The notes: generated by a model from the letters alone, not told the origin. Counted from the stretch's first letter, positions 51,374-60,910 are shown. The stretch is 64,000 nt of DNA from CAWCWN01 sp963799245 (GCA_963799245.1 CAWCWN010000006.1:62001-126000); one strand, 5' to 3'. Made by a program: numbers and translations.

Positions 51374-54300
51374 ATGGCGAAGCAGCCTCTAATTCGCGTA
51401 GCACTTGACCTGGAAACAACGGGTTTGCACGTTGAACAAGACAGTATCCTTGAGGTAGCGGCGATCAAATTCCAGGGCGACAAAGTACTTGATACGATGG
51501 AGACGCTCGTGGCACCGGGACGTTCTATTCCCTATCGGGTCCAGCGCCTGACGGGCATTACTCCGCCACAATTACAGGGAGCTCCTCAGTTTGAAGCCAT
51601 TGCCAGGGATCTGCAGCTTTTCATCGCAGATTACCCCATTGTTGGCCACAGCATACCTTTCGATGTGGGTTTTCTACGCCGCCGCGGGCTGGCTCGCAAC
51701 AATCCGCTGATCGACACATTTGAATTGGCGACTGTGCTCCTGCCGTCTCTCCCGAGCTACAACCTGGGCCAGGTAGCGGAGGCTTTGGGTGTCAGCGTCT
51801 CTCCAGGACGACACCGAGCCATGGTCGACACCGTCCTCTCGATGCAGGTATTTATAGCGCTGCACAGGCGCCTGCAGGCCGTCGATCTCTCTCTGCTAAA
51901 AGACCTGGCAAGCCTCGATGCGCCGCGCTCCTGGCCTCTGCTTGGCTTCTTGCGCCAGGAACTGCGCGAGCGAGAAGAGCGGGATGGTCTGCGCGGCGTG
52001 CCCCTGCGCGGCAGCCTGGGTGATCGCTTCGCCGCCCAGCTTGGCATGGATCCACGCATCTTGTCCTTTGCGATCGCTCGCCAGGCCGAGGGCGAGGGGG
52101 CACCGGGGAGTGAAGAGCCGGCAGCTCCGCTTGTGGCGCCAACCTTGCAGGTGCTTGAACAGATGCAGACGCTGGTCGAGGTAATACCTGAACAGTCCGA
52201 AGAAGCGGCTCCACTTGGCTATCAGAGCGCGCGCGTGGCCGTACGCGAGGCCCTGCAGCTGCGCAGCTCGCTGTTGATGGAGGTTACCCTGGGCGGCAGT
52301 GTCTATACCCCCGCCCTGCTGCCTGCGCTGGAGTGGTTGGCCGAAGGTTTACCCGTCCAGGACCAGCAGGGGCCGGCACGCAGGCTGGTGATCGCCTGCT
52401 CGAACCAGCAGCACGCCCGTCGCCTGATCGAGACCGTCCTGCCTCGTTTACAGGCGACGCTGAAAATGCAGGCGCCTGTCGCCTATTTAGCAGAACATGG
52501 CGGCTACCTGTGCGTTGATCGCTGGTTCGGGGCCGCGCTGCGGCGCACGAGCGGCGAGTTAACCGCTGAACAGGCACGCGGGCTCGCTAAACTGGGACTC
52601 TGGTCGCAGCAGACGTTGACCGGTGAGCGCGGTGAGCTGACCTTGCTGCCCCAGGAAATAACGGCCTGGCGGCGCATCTCCTCCAGGTACGAGCGCATAC
52701 CCTCCGCCGATGAGCGTTCGGGCTCCGCCTATCAGCGCTGTGTGTATCGTCGCAAGGGCTACTGCTTCGTGAGCAGAGCTGAAGAGCGCATCAAGGCTGC
52801 CACCATTGTTGTCACGACCCATGCCGGCCTGCTTGATGATCTCACGCATCTCCATTCATGGCTCGCATCGATCGACCGCCGGGTGATCCTCGACGCGGAC
52901 CTCCTGGAGGAAGAGATTGCGCGCTGGAGCAGCGCTGAACTTGATCAGACATATCTCCTTGGCATACTTAATACCATCGGTACCGAACTGGCAGAAGGCC
53001 GTTACCAGGGATTACTCGCCCTCGCGGCTCCGGCCTTGCGTGAAAACGGACCCGGCGGCCTCTCCAAAACTCCCACCGTGGCCGCCGGCGAGCTCGACGC
53101 GCGCATGCGCACCTGGTTTCAGATCCTCAACCACGCTCGGGCGGCGGTCGGCAACCTGTTTCATGCTTTCGGCCAGCTGCTGGAAGAGTTTCTGCAGCAG
53201 GGGAACGGGCGCGACAAGGGCAGAAGTACATATGGCGGACGCAACGTAGAGCGTACCGATCAGCCCCTGCGTCTGAATGCGCAGATGCGCAACCACGGCG
53301 CCTGGGCGGACGTTGAACGCAGCTGGCAACAGGCCGCCCAGCGTCTGCAATCTGTCATTGACCTGGTGCATGAGGCCGAACGGATGCTCCTCATCACTCA
53401 GCACAGCCGCCACCGCCTGGATACGGGGACGGGGGAGGAAAGCTCGATCGCCACCGAACTCACCGCAATCGCCTATGAACTCCTGCAGCTTAAACAGCTG
53501 GGTAAGCAGGCAATGGCCCTGGGAGAAAGCGATAAAGTCTACTGGCTGCGTATGCCGCCCTCTGCGTCGCAATATGCTCACCAGCAGACGGCCCAGCAGC
53601 GCCACAGCTCCTCATCCGCCTCCTCAACATCGCGGCCCGTGGAGGCTGCTCCTGCGCCAGTTCTCTATGCTCAGCTTATCAATATTTCAGAGGAAGCAAA
53701 ATCCGTAATTGCGCATAGCGGCGTCGCCACGATCTTTGCCGGCGTAGCCCTATCGGTTGATAATAGCTTTAGCTACGTTCGTGGACGCCTGGGGCTCGAG
53801 AGCGATACGATTCCAGCCTTCTCTGTGGTGACGGAACACCATGAGCAGACACTACTCTATATACCCAACGATGTGCCCGAGCCAAATATGCCGCAGTATC
53901 AGCGCCAGCTGGATGATGCTCTGATCCAGCTCGTGACGGCCTTAGAGGGGCAAACGGTCATTTTATTTACCTCGCATGCTTCTTTGCGCAGTTCGTATGC
54001 CACGATCAAACCCCTGCTGGAAGCGAGAGGCATTCTTGTGTTAGGCCAGGGCGTAGATGGCTCACCACGCCAGCTCTGGCATATTTACTCCACGCAGGCG
54101 CGCGTAGTTTTACTGGGCGCTGGCAACTTCTGGGATAGCGTGGGCGATATCAGCTCAATTCCAGCTTGCCTCGTGATCGCGCGCTTGCCGATGCCGGTCC
54201 TCAACGATCCGCCAATAGCTGCACGGGCAGACCAATATTCCGATCAGCTGCACCAGCTGACAATTCCGGTCGCTGCCCTGCGCTTACGCCGGGCCCTCAA

Positions 54301-54484
54301 TCGTCTCGCCTGGAGTGAAGGCAGGCGCAATGCCGTGGTATTATTCGACCGCCGCGTGATTACAAAAGAATATGGCGCCAGCGTGCTGCATACGCTGCCG
54401 CGTTGCTCCATGCGGCAGGGAGCTATATCTTATTTACCTGAAACCGCTCTTGATTGGTTAACAGGGACCGGCGCGTGGGAATGA
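51374..54484 (+). CDS. DEDDh exonuclease fused to a degenerate DinG-like helicase region
   Basis: 1036 residues. Residues 1-175 are a DnaQ-type 3-prime exonuclease: VALDLETTG (Exo I D-x-E), VGHSIPFDVGFL (Exo II), HRAMVDT (Exo III His and Asp), all intact. The rest aligns in layout with DinG/XPD helicases but its motifs are eroded. Where Walker A is expected the sequence is LLMEVTLGGSVYTPALLPAL (about 298); the DEAH box is VILDADLLEEE (about 505); motif VI reads RRALNRLAWSEGRRNAVVLF (about 973). Two Cys of the iron-sulfur region remain (CVYRRKGYC). The frame is open throughout, so it is a maintained protein, probably an exonuclease with a scaffold or DNA-binding C-terminal region. AAGGAAC precedes the start. 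Confidence 0.87.
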   Translation: MAKQPLIRVALDLETTGLHVEQDSILEVAAIKFQGDKVLDTMETLVAPGRSIPYRVQRLTGITPPQLQGAPQFEAIARDLQLFIADYPIVGHSIPFDVGFLRRRGLARNNPLIDTFELATVLLPSLPSYNLGQVAEALGVSVSPGRHRAMVDTVLSMQVFIALHRRLQAVDLSLLKDLASLDAPRSWPLLGFLRQELREREERDGLRGVPLRGSLGDRFAAQLGMDPRILSFAIARQAEGEGAPGSEEPAAPLVAPTLQVLEQMQTLVEVIPEQSEEAAPLGYQSARVAVREALQLRSSLLMEVTLGGSVYTPALLPALEWLAEGLPVQDQQGPARRLVIACSNQQHARRLIETVLPRLQATLKMQAPVAYLAEHGGYLCVDRWFGAALRRTSGELTAEQARGLAKLGLWSQQTLTGERGELTLLPQEITAWRRISSRYERIPSADERSGSAYQRCVYRRKGYCFVSRAEERIKAATIVVTTHAGLLDDLTHLHSWLASIDRRVILDADLLEEEIARWSSAELDQTYLLGILNTIGTELAEGRYQGLLALAAPALRENGPGGLSKTPTVAAGELDARMRTWFQILNHARAAVGNLFHAFGQLLEEFLQQGNGRDKGRSTYGGRNVERTDQPLRLNAQMRNHGAWADVERSWQQAAQRLQSVIDLVHEAERMLLITQHSRHRLDTGTGEESSIATELTAIAYELLQLKQLGKQAMALGESDKVYWLRMPPSASQYAHQQTAQQRHSSSSASSTSRPVEAAPAPVLYAQLINISEEAKSVIAHSGVATIFAGVALSVDNSFSYVRGRLGLESDTIPAFSVVTEHHEQTLLYIPNDVPEPNMPQYQRQLDDALIQLVTALEGQTVILFTSHASLRSSYATIKPLLEARGILVLGQGVDGSPRQLWHIYSTQARVVLLGAGNFWDSVGDISSIPACLVIARLPMPVLNDPPIAARADQYSDQLHQLTIPVAALRLRRALNRLAWSEGRRNAVVLFDRRVITKEYGASVLHTLPRCSMRQGAISYLPETALDWLTGTGAWE

Positions 54485-54487
54485 GTT

Positions 54488-54506
54488 GCCCGCAGCGCGG
54501 GCTTTT
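54488..54506 (+). terminator. Intrinsic terminator after the exonuclease-DinG gene
   Basis: GCCCGC (54488-54493) pairs with GCGGGC (54497-54502) around a three-base loop, followed by TTTT (54503-54506). It lies directly after the stop codon at 54482-54484. Confidence 0.8.
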
Positions 54507-54543
54507 CAGTTCGTATGTAGTAAGCTGTACAGGGGGAGACCAT

Positions 54544-54666
54544 ATGTCATCACCGCTGTCAAGATTAGGCGTAGAACACAAAAACCCGCGCGTCGTTTAT
54601 GGCGCCTGTCCTCATGACTGCCCCGATTGTTGCGCGCTTGAGACGCATATCTACGATCAGGGGTGA
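54544..54666 (+). pseudogene. N-terminal fragment of a molybdopterin oxidoreductase
   Basis: The frame from ATG 54544 (GGGGGAG upstream) encodes 40 residues: SSPLSRLGVEHKNPRVVYGA, then CPHDCPDCCALETHIYDQG and stop. CPHDCPD-x-C is the hallmark of the Fe4S4-binding start of formate dehydrogenase/Mo-bisPGD oxidoreductases (600-900 residues). The stop arises at DQG; a one-base shift would read DQGERCLADFNGG for a further 30 codons before a stop at 54757-54759 or nearby, but without family sequence. So only the cluster motif survives. Confidence 0.75.
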
Positions 54667-54781
54667 GCGCTGCCTGGCGGACTTTAATGGAGGCTGTACC
54701 TTCTATACGAACCTCGTCTTTATTGAGGCGCTGCGACGGGACTCATCTATGATATAATTGAAAAAACCTGAGGTCAAAACC

Positions 54782-56773
54782 GTGAACCATTTTGAACTAT
54801 CTGCAGGCCAGCGCGAGCCGAATGATGAACCTGGGGCCCGGCCAGAGGATTCTCAATTAAAGCATCAACGTGAAGTACTGCGCTACATTACTGAGATAGG
54901 TTCTTCTTTGCGCCTGCAAATGGACACGGCAACCCTGCTGAGGCGTGTGTCTGAAGCGACCTGCAAGGCGCTGCGCTTTCATTACTCCGTGCTCTATCTG
55001 GCCGATGGCAAGGGCTATTTTCGCGCCTGCGCCAGCTCCGGTATCAGCCCGGGGAACGAGGCATACCTGCGGCAGCACCCGATACCGCATGCTGTTGTTG
55101 GCCAGCTCACCAATGCGCGCTATCGTATAAGCAAGTCGTACTTTATCCCCGGCGAGGACCCGCTGTGGCAGGATGAGTATATCGCCAGCTTCTTCGTAGT
55201 GGATACGTCCGCGCGCGCGGCGGCCTTTGAGGCTCAAAGCGTTCCACCTGACGCTAGATGGCGGCCCGAAGACATGCTGGTCGTTCCATTGCTCGCGGGT
55301 GATGGCACCCTGCTCGGTTTTTTGGCGCCCGATGCCCCCCTCGATGAGCGGCGGCCGACCGTCGAGACGATGGTGCTGCTGGAATTATTCGCTAACCAGG
55401 CGGCGGTGGTTATCGAGGGCTCCCGCCTTTACGCGGAAGCGCGCCAGAGCAACGAAGAGCGCGCGGCCCTGATTGAAATTGGCCGCGCGCTCTCCTCTCC
55501 TGAAGCGCAGCGCGACCTCCAGAGCGTATATCGGACGATTTATGAACAGGTTCGTCGCGTCATGCCTGCCGATGCCTTCTTCATCACTCGTTACTATCGC
55601 GCGAGCGACAACATGATCATGGACTACCTGGTTGATGAGGAGGTGCTCTATCCAGCTTATGAATATACCTCCATCGATAAGCAAACGCACCAGCTGCTCA
55701 TGCAAGAGGAGCTGGGCTGGATGTTTCCCACGCACGAGGAATATGCCGCATTTCTGCATCACCCCGTCCATGAGGACCTCATTGGTAACCAGCGCCGCGC
55801 GCAATCTTTTCTGTATATTCCTATCCGCTATGGTGAGGAACCCATCGGTATGCTCTCCGCCCAGAGCTATCAAGCGTATGTATACACGCCCCGCCACCTC
55901 GAGATGCTGAAAGAGATTGGCGTACAGGCCGGCCTTGCGATCACAAACGCCCGTTTGAATACCGAGCTGCGCGATGCTCTGAATAAGGCGCAAGAATCTG
56001 AACACCTGAAAAATCATTTTCTGATGACCGCCTCGCATGAGCTGCGCACCCCTCTCACGGCCATTCAGGGCTACATCGAATTGTTGAGCAGCTATGATAG
56101 TGTGCTCGACGAAGGCGCGAAGAGTAACTTCCTCAATAATGCTCGCCGCGCGTGTGATGAGCTGGTCCTGCTGCTCGGCAACGTCATGGATACCAGCAGC
56201 ATCGATCAAGATCGCGTTACGCTTAACCTGGGAGCCGTGCACGTGCTCAGGACAGCGCAGATCATCCTGGAAATACTCGAGCCAACGCTTGTGCGTGAGC
56301 AGCGCCCAGTAAAGGTGGCGATTGGCGATGATCTCGTTGTACTGGCGGATGACCTGCGTCTACGCCAGGTGCTGCTGAATATCGTCGGCAATGCCCTCAA
56401 ATATACGCCCACGACAACGCCTATCGCGATTAGCGCTGGCCGCGTCGATGGGACGGAGCTCTGCGAGCGGCTGGCTGCTAAATTCTCTAATTCACAGCAA
56501 GAACTGTCTCCCTTGCCTGGCCCTTTTGTGACGATTGCTGTGCGAGACCAGGGAGCGGGTATAGGTGTGAGTGATCAGGTGCGGCTCTTCAACAAATTTG
56601 TCCGCCTCGACAGCGCGATGAATAGCGCCCAGCGAGGAGCGGGCCTTGGCCTCTATCTCTGCCGCCAGCTGGTGGAGGCCATGCGCGGCCGCATCTGGGT
56701 CGACAGTCGGGGCCTGCCTGGCGAAGGGGCCACTTTTACCATTGCTCTGCCTGAATATATGGGCGAGGGGTAA
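54782..56773 (+). CDS. GAF-domain sensor histidine kinase
   Basis: 663 residues, no membrane helix, so a soluble sensor. Two GAF domains lie at about 40-205 and 225-400 (MDTATLLRRVSEATCKALRF; VPLLAGDGTLLGFLAPDAPL; RSQSFLYIPI-type YIPIRYGEEPIGMLSAQSYQ). HisKA: FLMTASHELRTPLTAIQGYI (phosphoacceptor His). HATPase: NIVGNALKYTPTTTP (N box), RDQGAGIGVSDQVRLFNKFV (G1/F box), GAGLGLYLCRQLVEAMRG (G2). A GTG start at 54782 with GAGG upstream is preferred, since a TATAAT at 54753-54758 would be its -10; a TTG at 54758 overlaps that hexamer. No cognate regulator is adjacent. Confidence 0.92.
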   Translation: MNHFELSAGQREPNDEPGARPEDSQLKHQREVLRYITEIGSSLRLQMDTATLLRRVSEATCKALRFHYSVLYLADGKGYFRACASSGISPGNEAYLRQHPIPHAVVGQLTNARYRISKSYFIPGEDPLWQDEYIASFFVVDTSARAAAFEAQSVPPDARWRPEDMLVVPLLAGDGTLLGFLAPDAPLDERRPTVETMVLLELFANQAAVVIEGSRLYAEARQSNEERAALIEIGRALSSPEAQRDLQSVYRTIYEQVRRVMPADAFFITRYYRASDNMIMDYLVDEEVLYPAYEYTSIDKQTHQLLMQEELGWMFPTHEEYAAFLHHPVHEDLIGNQRRAQSFLYIPIRYGEEPIGMLSAQSYQAYVYTPRHLEMLKEIGVQAGLAITNARLNTELRDALNKAQESEHLKNHFLMTASHELRTPLTAIQGYIELLSSYDSVLDEGAKSNFLNNARRACDELVLLLGNVMDTSSIDQDRVTLNLGAVHVLRTAQIILEILEPTLVREQRPVKVAIGDDLVVLADDLRLRQVLLNIVGNALKYTPTTTPIAISAGRVDGTELCERLAAKFSNSQQELSPLPGPFVTIAVRDQGAGIGVSDQVRLFNKFVRLDSAMNSAQRGAGLGLYLCRQLVEAMRGRIWVDSRGLPGEGATFTIALPEYMGEG

Positions 56774-56885
56774 ATAAGTAAGCGAAACATATATTGGTCA
56801 TCCTCATTTGACGGGATAAAGTTCGCTATGCTACCATACCAGGGGGAGAGTAGAAAATATACTCCACCCTCAGGAGGAAACATCT

Positions 56886-57236
56886 ATGAACTTATACCAG
56901 CAATTATTAATCGTGCGTGAGCGCCTGGAGGGCATTGGCGCACATGATGATAGCATGGATCTTGTAGAGAAGCTCTTGCATAGGACTGAAGCGGCAAAAG
57001 ACGACAAGACCAATATTACCCAGGTCAGTGTGCTGCGCCATATGCTTAAGATGCCCGAGGCGCATGACAATTACAATGTCTACAATGACCTGCAAGAGCT
57101 CATCAGTGAGCGAGATGACTCTGATGTCGCGGCGCGCGAAGACTCGACCATGGCGGCCTATGTTGATACAGAGCGCCACCCCAGGCCAAAGTCTTACTAC
57201 AAGGCCCAGAAAGATAAGCAGAAAAAGAAAGCTTAG
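56886..57236 (+). CDS. Small hypothetical protein with basic tail
   Basis: 116 residues, mainly helical and very polar: NLYQQLLIVRERLEGIGAHD, MDLVEKLLHRTEAAKDDKTN, YNVYNDLQELISERDDSDVA and a Lys-rich end (YYKAQKDKQKKKA). AGGAGGAAA precedes the ATG. No family recognised; could bind nucleic acid through its tail. It follows the GAF kinase by 112 bases and has its own terminator. Confidence 0.7.
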   Translation: MNLYQQLLIVRERLEGIGAHDDSMDLVEKLLHRTEAAKDDKTNITQVSVLRHMLKMPEAHDNYNVYNDLQELISERDDSDVAAREDSTMAAYVDTERHPRPKSYYKAQKDKQKKKA

Positions 57237-57264
57237 CCTGCTACTCCAGAGGCGGGCTTTTCTT
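57235..57264 (+). terminator. Intrinsic terminator
   Basis: AGCCTGC (57235-57241) pairs with GCGGGCT (57252-57258, one G-U pair) and is followed by TTTCTT. It begins within the stop codon of the preceding small gene. Confidence 0.7.
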
Positions 57265-57374
57265 ATGCGCGTTTTTCGCCGGCCGCAGCCAGCAGTAACA
57301 GGGGGAGATTTTTTGCGGTGGGGCGACACCCCCGCAGCGGGAAAAGGGATAGTCATCATTGGCGTACAAACCTC

Positions 57375-57403
57375 TTGACAATTGACGGCCTTTCGACTAT
57401 AAT
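57375..57403 (+). promoter_or_regulatory. Promoter of tRNA-Gly
   Basis: TTGACA (57375-57380), 17 bases, TATAAT (57398-57403), a full consensus match. The start would be near 57410, 16 bases before the tRNA. Confidence 0.92.
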
Positions 57404-57425
57404 CGGCTGTGTTAGCACTTGAAAT

Positions 57426-57500
57426 GCGGGTTTGGTGTAGTGATAACATGCAACTTTCCCAAAGTTGAGATCACGGGTTTGAATCCCGTAACCCGCTCCA
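57426..57500 (+). tRNA. tRNA-Gly (anticodon CCC)
   Basis: Cloverleaf: acceptor GCGGGTT/AACCCGC, D arm GTGTAGTGATAAC, anticodon stem CAACT/AGTTG with loop TTCCCAA (anticodon CCC, reads GGG), T arm ACGGG-TTTGAAT-CCCGT. Discriminator T and an encoded CCA end at 57500. Promoter upstream and terminator immediately downstream. Confidence 0.94.
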
Positions 57501-57543
57501 TTAACAGGGCCTCCTCTGCGCAGAGGAGGCCCTGTTAATTTTG
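57501..57543 (+). terminator. Perfect palindromic terminator after tRNA-Gly
   Basis: A 38-base perfect palindrome (57501-57538; arms TTAACAGGGCCTCCTCTGC and its complement) abuts the encoded CCA and runs into TTTTG. It also ends the convergent MFS gene at 57562, reading leftward into TTAA, so it may serve both directions. Confidence 0.85.
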
Positions 57544-57561
57544 TTTGCCGGCCCGTGCGCA

Positions 57562-58973
57562 TCAGGCATTGTAGGTCGTCAGCTGTGCTCGCATCCTCTG
57601 CATATCTTTCCCCACTGTTCGAAGTCCAAGCAGGCACACGAGGCCTGCCAGGAACAGAAATACTGGAGCGGTGCTCAGCAGTGCTGTACCCAGGGATGAG
57701 TTGGTCGAGATCAGCCCGATGACCGTCGGAGCGGCAGCGTCACCGAGCAGGTGGGCCAGCAACAGCGCCAGGCCGACAGCAGTGGCGCGCATGCCCGGCG
57801 CAATTACATCCTGAATGACCGCATTGAGCGGGCCCGTACAGAAGTTCAGTGAGATAGCTGCCACAACAAAGACCGCGATGAAGAGCGGTAGCGTATGAAT
57901 TAAGAGCGCGATGAAAACCAGCGGGGCGCCGATGAAGAAGCCAAGCATACAGGTGAACAGGCGCCCCTGGGGCCAGCGCCGCTGCATAAAATCAGCCAGC
58001 CAGCCGCCCATTAGCGTGCCTATCAGCCCGCTGCTCACCAAAACAGTCCGGAGATTGAGCCCGCCTTCGTCAATGACAGGCCAAAGCCCCGGGCAAGGTA
58101 AGTTGTAATCCAGAACGATGTGCCCCCAATGGTAAAAAAACTGAAGATCAGCGCGCCAAGCAGGACCCAGTAGGTTGGAATGCGGAACAGCTGGCCGGCG
58201 ATACTCCAGAAGTTTTTGTTGCTGTGTGCTTCTTGCGCATGGTCGCCATGTTCCTCTGCGCCTTCAATCTCCCCGTTCGCCGGGTTCACCCTGTCAAAGA
58301 CACCGCGTGGGGGCTCCTTGATGCGCCAGGCCAGAAAGGCTACGATCAAACCAGGAATGCCCACGAGATAGAATGCCCAGCGCCAGCCTAGGGTATCCGC
58401 CACGCGCCCCCCCAGGGAGACGCCGATCGCCGCGCCCAGCAGCGTCCCGATCGACCAGTAGGAGAGGATGCGCCCGCGCCTGTCCCTGGAGAAAAAGTCA
58501 CCCAGCAGTGAAAGAGAGGCGGGAGCGTAGCCCGCCTCGCCAATGCCTAGAAGCGAGCGCATACTGAATAACTGGAAGAGATTCTGGGCAAAGCCTGCCA
58601 GGGCGGTGGCGCTACTCCAGAGCCCTACACACAGCGCCACAATGTTTTTGCGCACGCCCCTGTCGGCCCAGACCCCCAGTGGCAGTGTAGCGACGGCGTA
58701 CACAAGCAGGAACGATGAGATAAGCAGGCCGCCCTGGAAATCGGTCATGTGAAATTCGCGTTGGATGCTGGGTAGGACCGCTGATAGCACATAACGGTCA
58801 GCGTAGTTGAGGATGTTGACGGCAAAGAGAACGCCAAAGGCAAATCCTGCCTGGCCCCTGGTTGGCATGGTTGGCCTTTTTTTCATTCTGGCTTCTCCGC
58901 CTCCGCGTAGCACTGTCGTCATAGGAGGTGCTTCTTCTTTCTCTCTCATATCCATAGTCGTTTCGGTACGCAA
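57562..58973 (-). pseudogene. MFS transporter, frameshifted
   Basis: Two frames form one MFS protein of about 470 residues. The first (58973 leftward; the likely start is the ATG at 58886 after GGAGGCGGAG) covers helices 1-7 or so: GFAFGVLFAVNILNYADRYV, PLGVWADRGVRKN (motif A) and SLLGIGEAGYAPASLSLLGD. It breaks at AGSISGLFW-stop (58035). The second frame picks up at VSSGLIGTLMGGWLADFMQR and finishes normally (57562). One missing G in the TTTTGG/TGAG near 58041 explains it. The family is the Spinster/GudP-like branch. Either a recent null or a sequencing error; both halves are well conserved. Confidence 0.85.
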
Positions 58974-59118
58974 GGAAATATCTGCAGTGTAGTTTATCGA
59001 TTTCTTACATCATACACACGCAGCATATATGATGTGCTTCCAGACGACTTACGTCTCAAAACACGCAAGGTTGCACAGTAAGCTGCATGTCACGTCAATT
59101 TACAAGCGCTTGTTTGTA

Positions 59119-59168
59119 TTATGCTGTGGCGGAGTGCGTGTCAAGTCCTGTACTCCGCCACAGCATAA
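59119..59168. repeat. Long perfect stem-loop next to serA stop
   Basis: TTATGCTGTGGCGGAGT (59119-59135) and its exact complement (59152-59168) form a 17-bp stem with a 16-base loop, five bases beyond the serA stop codon. On the minus strand no U-run follows, so it may be a Rho-blocking 3-prime end structure, or a small inverted repeat element. Confidence 0.75.
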
Positions 59169-59173
59169 CTTTG

Positions 59174-60886
59174 TTACAATGAGACCATGGTCAGGCCGAA
59201 GATATCTCCCGAAGCCCCAATCTCATCCAGGGCCCAGGATGGGATGGAGTTATCCACCGAGATGATCATCAGCGCTGTAGTGGGAGGTTGTTGGTCAGGG
59301 GGAGATGAGCGAGGTGCGCGTACGATCGGCCCCACATCCATATGGCGGATATTAACCCCGGCTTTGCCCAGTACTGTGCCGACCCTGCCAATCATGCCCG
59401 GCTTGTCGGGGTTGCGGCAGAAGAGAATCGTGCCCTGCGGCACAAATTCGGTCCAGTAACGACCGACGCAGACAATGCGTGGTTCACCTTGCATGATGGT
59501 GCCACTCAACGTCTCCACATATTCATCGCCGGAACCGGGTTTGCCGGCGAAGGACGACACATGACCATTCGTGTTCAACATACGCAGGGTGACGAGGTTG
59601 GCGAATTCGCTCGGCACGGTACTCTTCTGCTCAAGGATTTCCAGGCCCCATGCTTTTGCCAGCAGGTTGGCATTGATCATGTTGACATGGGCATCCGAGA
59701 TCGACTCCAACAGCCCTTTTATCAGGGCGGCCTGCAGCGGTCGAAGGTCATACGTGGCGATCTCGCCGCTGCAGGATAATTCAAGTTTTGAGAGCGGTCC
59801 GGGCTGCAATTGCGTATACAAGCGCCCTATCTGTTCTACCAGGCGCATATAGGGTTGGAGCACTTTCAGCGTTTCAGGCAGGATCAATGGCGCATTGACG
59901 GCGGCCCGCGGGAAACCGCCACGCAAAACGGTCACGACCTGTTCAGCTACATCCGTGGCGACGCCTATCTGGGCTTCCTGCGTGGACGCACCCAGATGTG
60001 GCGTGGCGATGACGCGTTCGTGGGCGAGCAGCTGCCGCAAGACCTCGTTGTCGCGGATGGGCTCCTGACTGAAGACATCGAGCGCGGCACCCGCCAGGCG
60101 CTGCTCATCGAGGGCGTTTAGCAGCGCTTCTTCATCAATCAGGCCGCCGCGTGCGCAATTGATCAGGCGCGCTGTCGGTTTGAGGAGCTGGAGCTCGCGG
60201 GCGCCGATGATGTCGCGCGTGCCGCTGGGGCCGCTGGTCAGAGACGTATGCAGGGTGACGAAGTCAGCCTGGCTGAGCACTTCATCCATACCTAGCATAC
60301 TTACGCCAAGCTTGCGCGCATGTTCCGGCCCGACATAGGGATCAAAGGCGATAACCTGCATTTCTAGCCCCTGCGCGCGCCGTGCGACCTCGGTGCCAAC
60401 TTTCCCCAGGCCGATAATACCCAGTATCTTATTGCGCACCTCGACGCCCATAAAACGGCTCTTTTCCCATTTGCCCGCTCTGGTGCTCGCGTTCGCCGCG
60501 GGAATCTGGCGTGCCAGGGCCATGAGCATGGCTATCGTATGCTCGGCCGCCGCAACGATGTTGCCCGTGGGCGAGTTGACGACCATGATTCCCTGGCGTG
60601 TGGCTGCTTCGGTGTCAATATTGTCCACTCCGACGCCCGCGCGCCCCACAATCTTTAAGCGTGTTGCCGCCGCCAGAACATCAGCGGTCACCTGCGTTTC
60701 ACTGCGCACTATCAGCGCGACATAATTCCCGATAATGGCCTGCAGCTGTTGCGTTTGCAGGCCTGGCCGTTCGTCAATCTGGGCAGAGGGGAGCTGGCTG
60801 CGCAGGAGCTCGACTCCCTCCTGGGCGATGCGATCAGTAATCAGGATGCGCGGCAAATCCCCCTCTTCACTCTGTACCTCTGCCAT
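59174..60886 (-). CDS. serA: D-3-phosphoglycerate dehydrogenase
   Basis: 570 residues. Oxidises 3-phosphoglycerate to 3-phosphohydroxypyruvate with NAD, the first step of serine synthesis. Substrate half: RILITDRIAQEGVELLRSQL. NAD fold: LGIIGLGKVGTEVARRAQGL. Catalytic Arg in LINCARGGLIDEEALLNALD and His in VIATPHLGASTQEAQIGVAT. An ASB domain follows (SCSGEIATYDLRPLQAALIK), then a C-terminal ACT domain (FCRNPDKPGMIGRVGTVLGK, VNIRHMDVGPIVRAP) with a Pro-rich insertion, likely the serine-binding feedback site. It is 24 bases downstream of the aminotransferase gene, which supplies the next step. The stop is adjacent to a long hairpin. Confidence 0.96.
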   Translation of the reverse strand: MAEVQSEEGDLPRILITDRIAQEGVELLRSQLPSAQIDERPGLQTQQLQAIIGNYVALIVRSETQVTADVLAAATRLKIVGRAGVGVDNIDTEAATRQGIMVVNSPTGNIVAAAEHTIAMLMALARQIPAANASTRAGKWEKSRFMGVEVRNKILGIIGLGKVGTEVARRAQGLEMQVIAFDPYVGPEHARKLGVSMLGMDEVLSQADFVTLHTSLTSGPSGTRDIIGARELQLLKPTARLINCARGGLIDEEALLNALDEQRLAGAALDVFSQEPIRDNEVLRQLLAHERVIATPHLGASTQEAQIGVATDVAEQVVTVLRGGFPRAAVNAPLILPETLKVLQPYMRLVEQIGRLYTQLQPGPLSKLELSCSGEIATYDLRPLQAALIKGLLESISDAHVNMINANLLAKAWGLEILEQKSTVPSEFANLVTLRMLNTNGHVSSFAGKPGSGDEYVETLSGTIMQGEPRIVCVGRYWTEFVPQGTILFCRNPDKPGMIGRVGTVLGKAGVNIRHMDVGPIVRAPRSSPPDQQPPTTALMIISVDNSIPSWALDEIGASGDIFGLTMVSL

Positions 60887-60910
60887 GCTTGCTGTATCTT
60901 TCTCTCTGTG

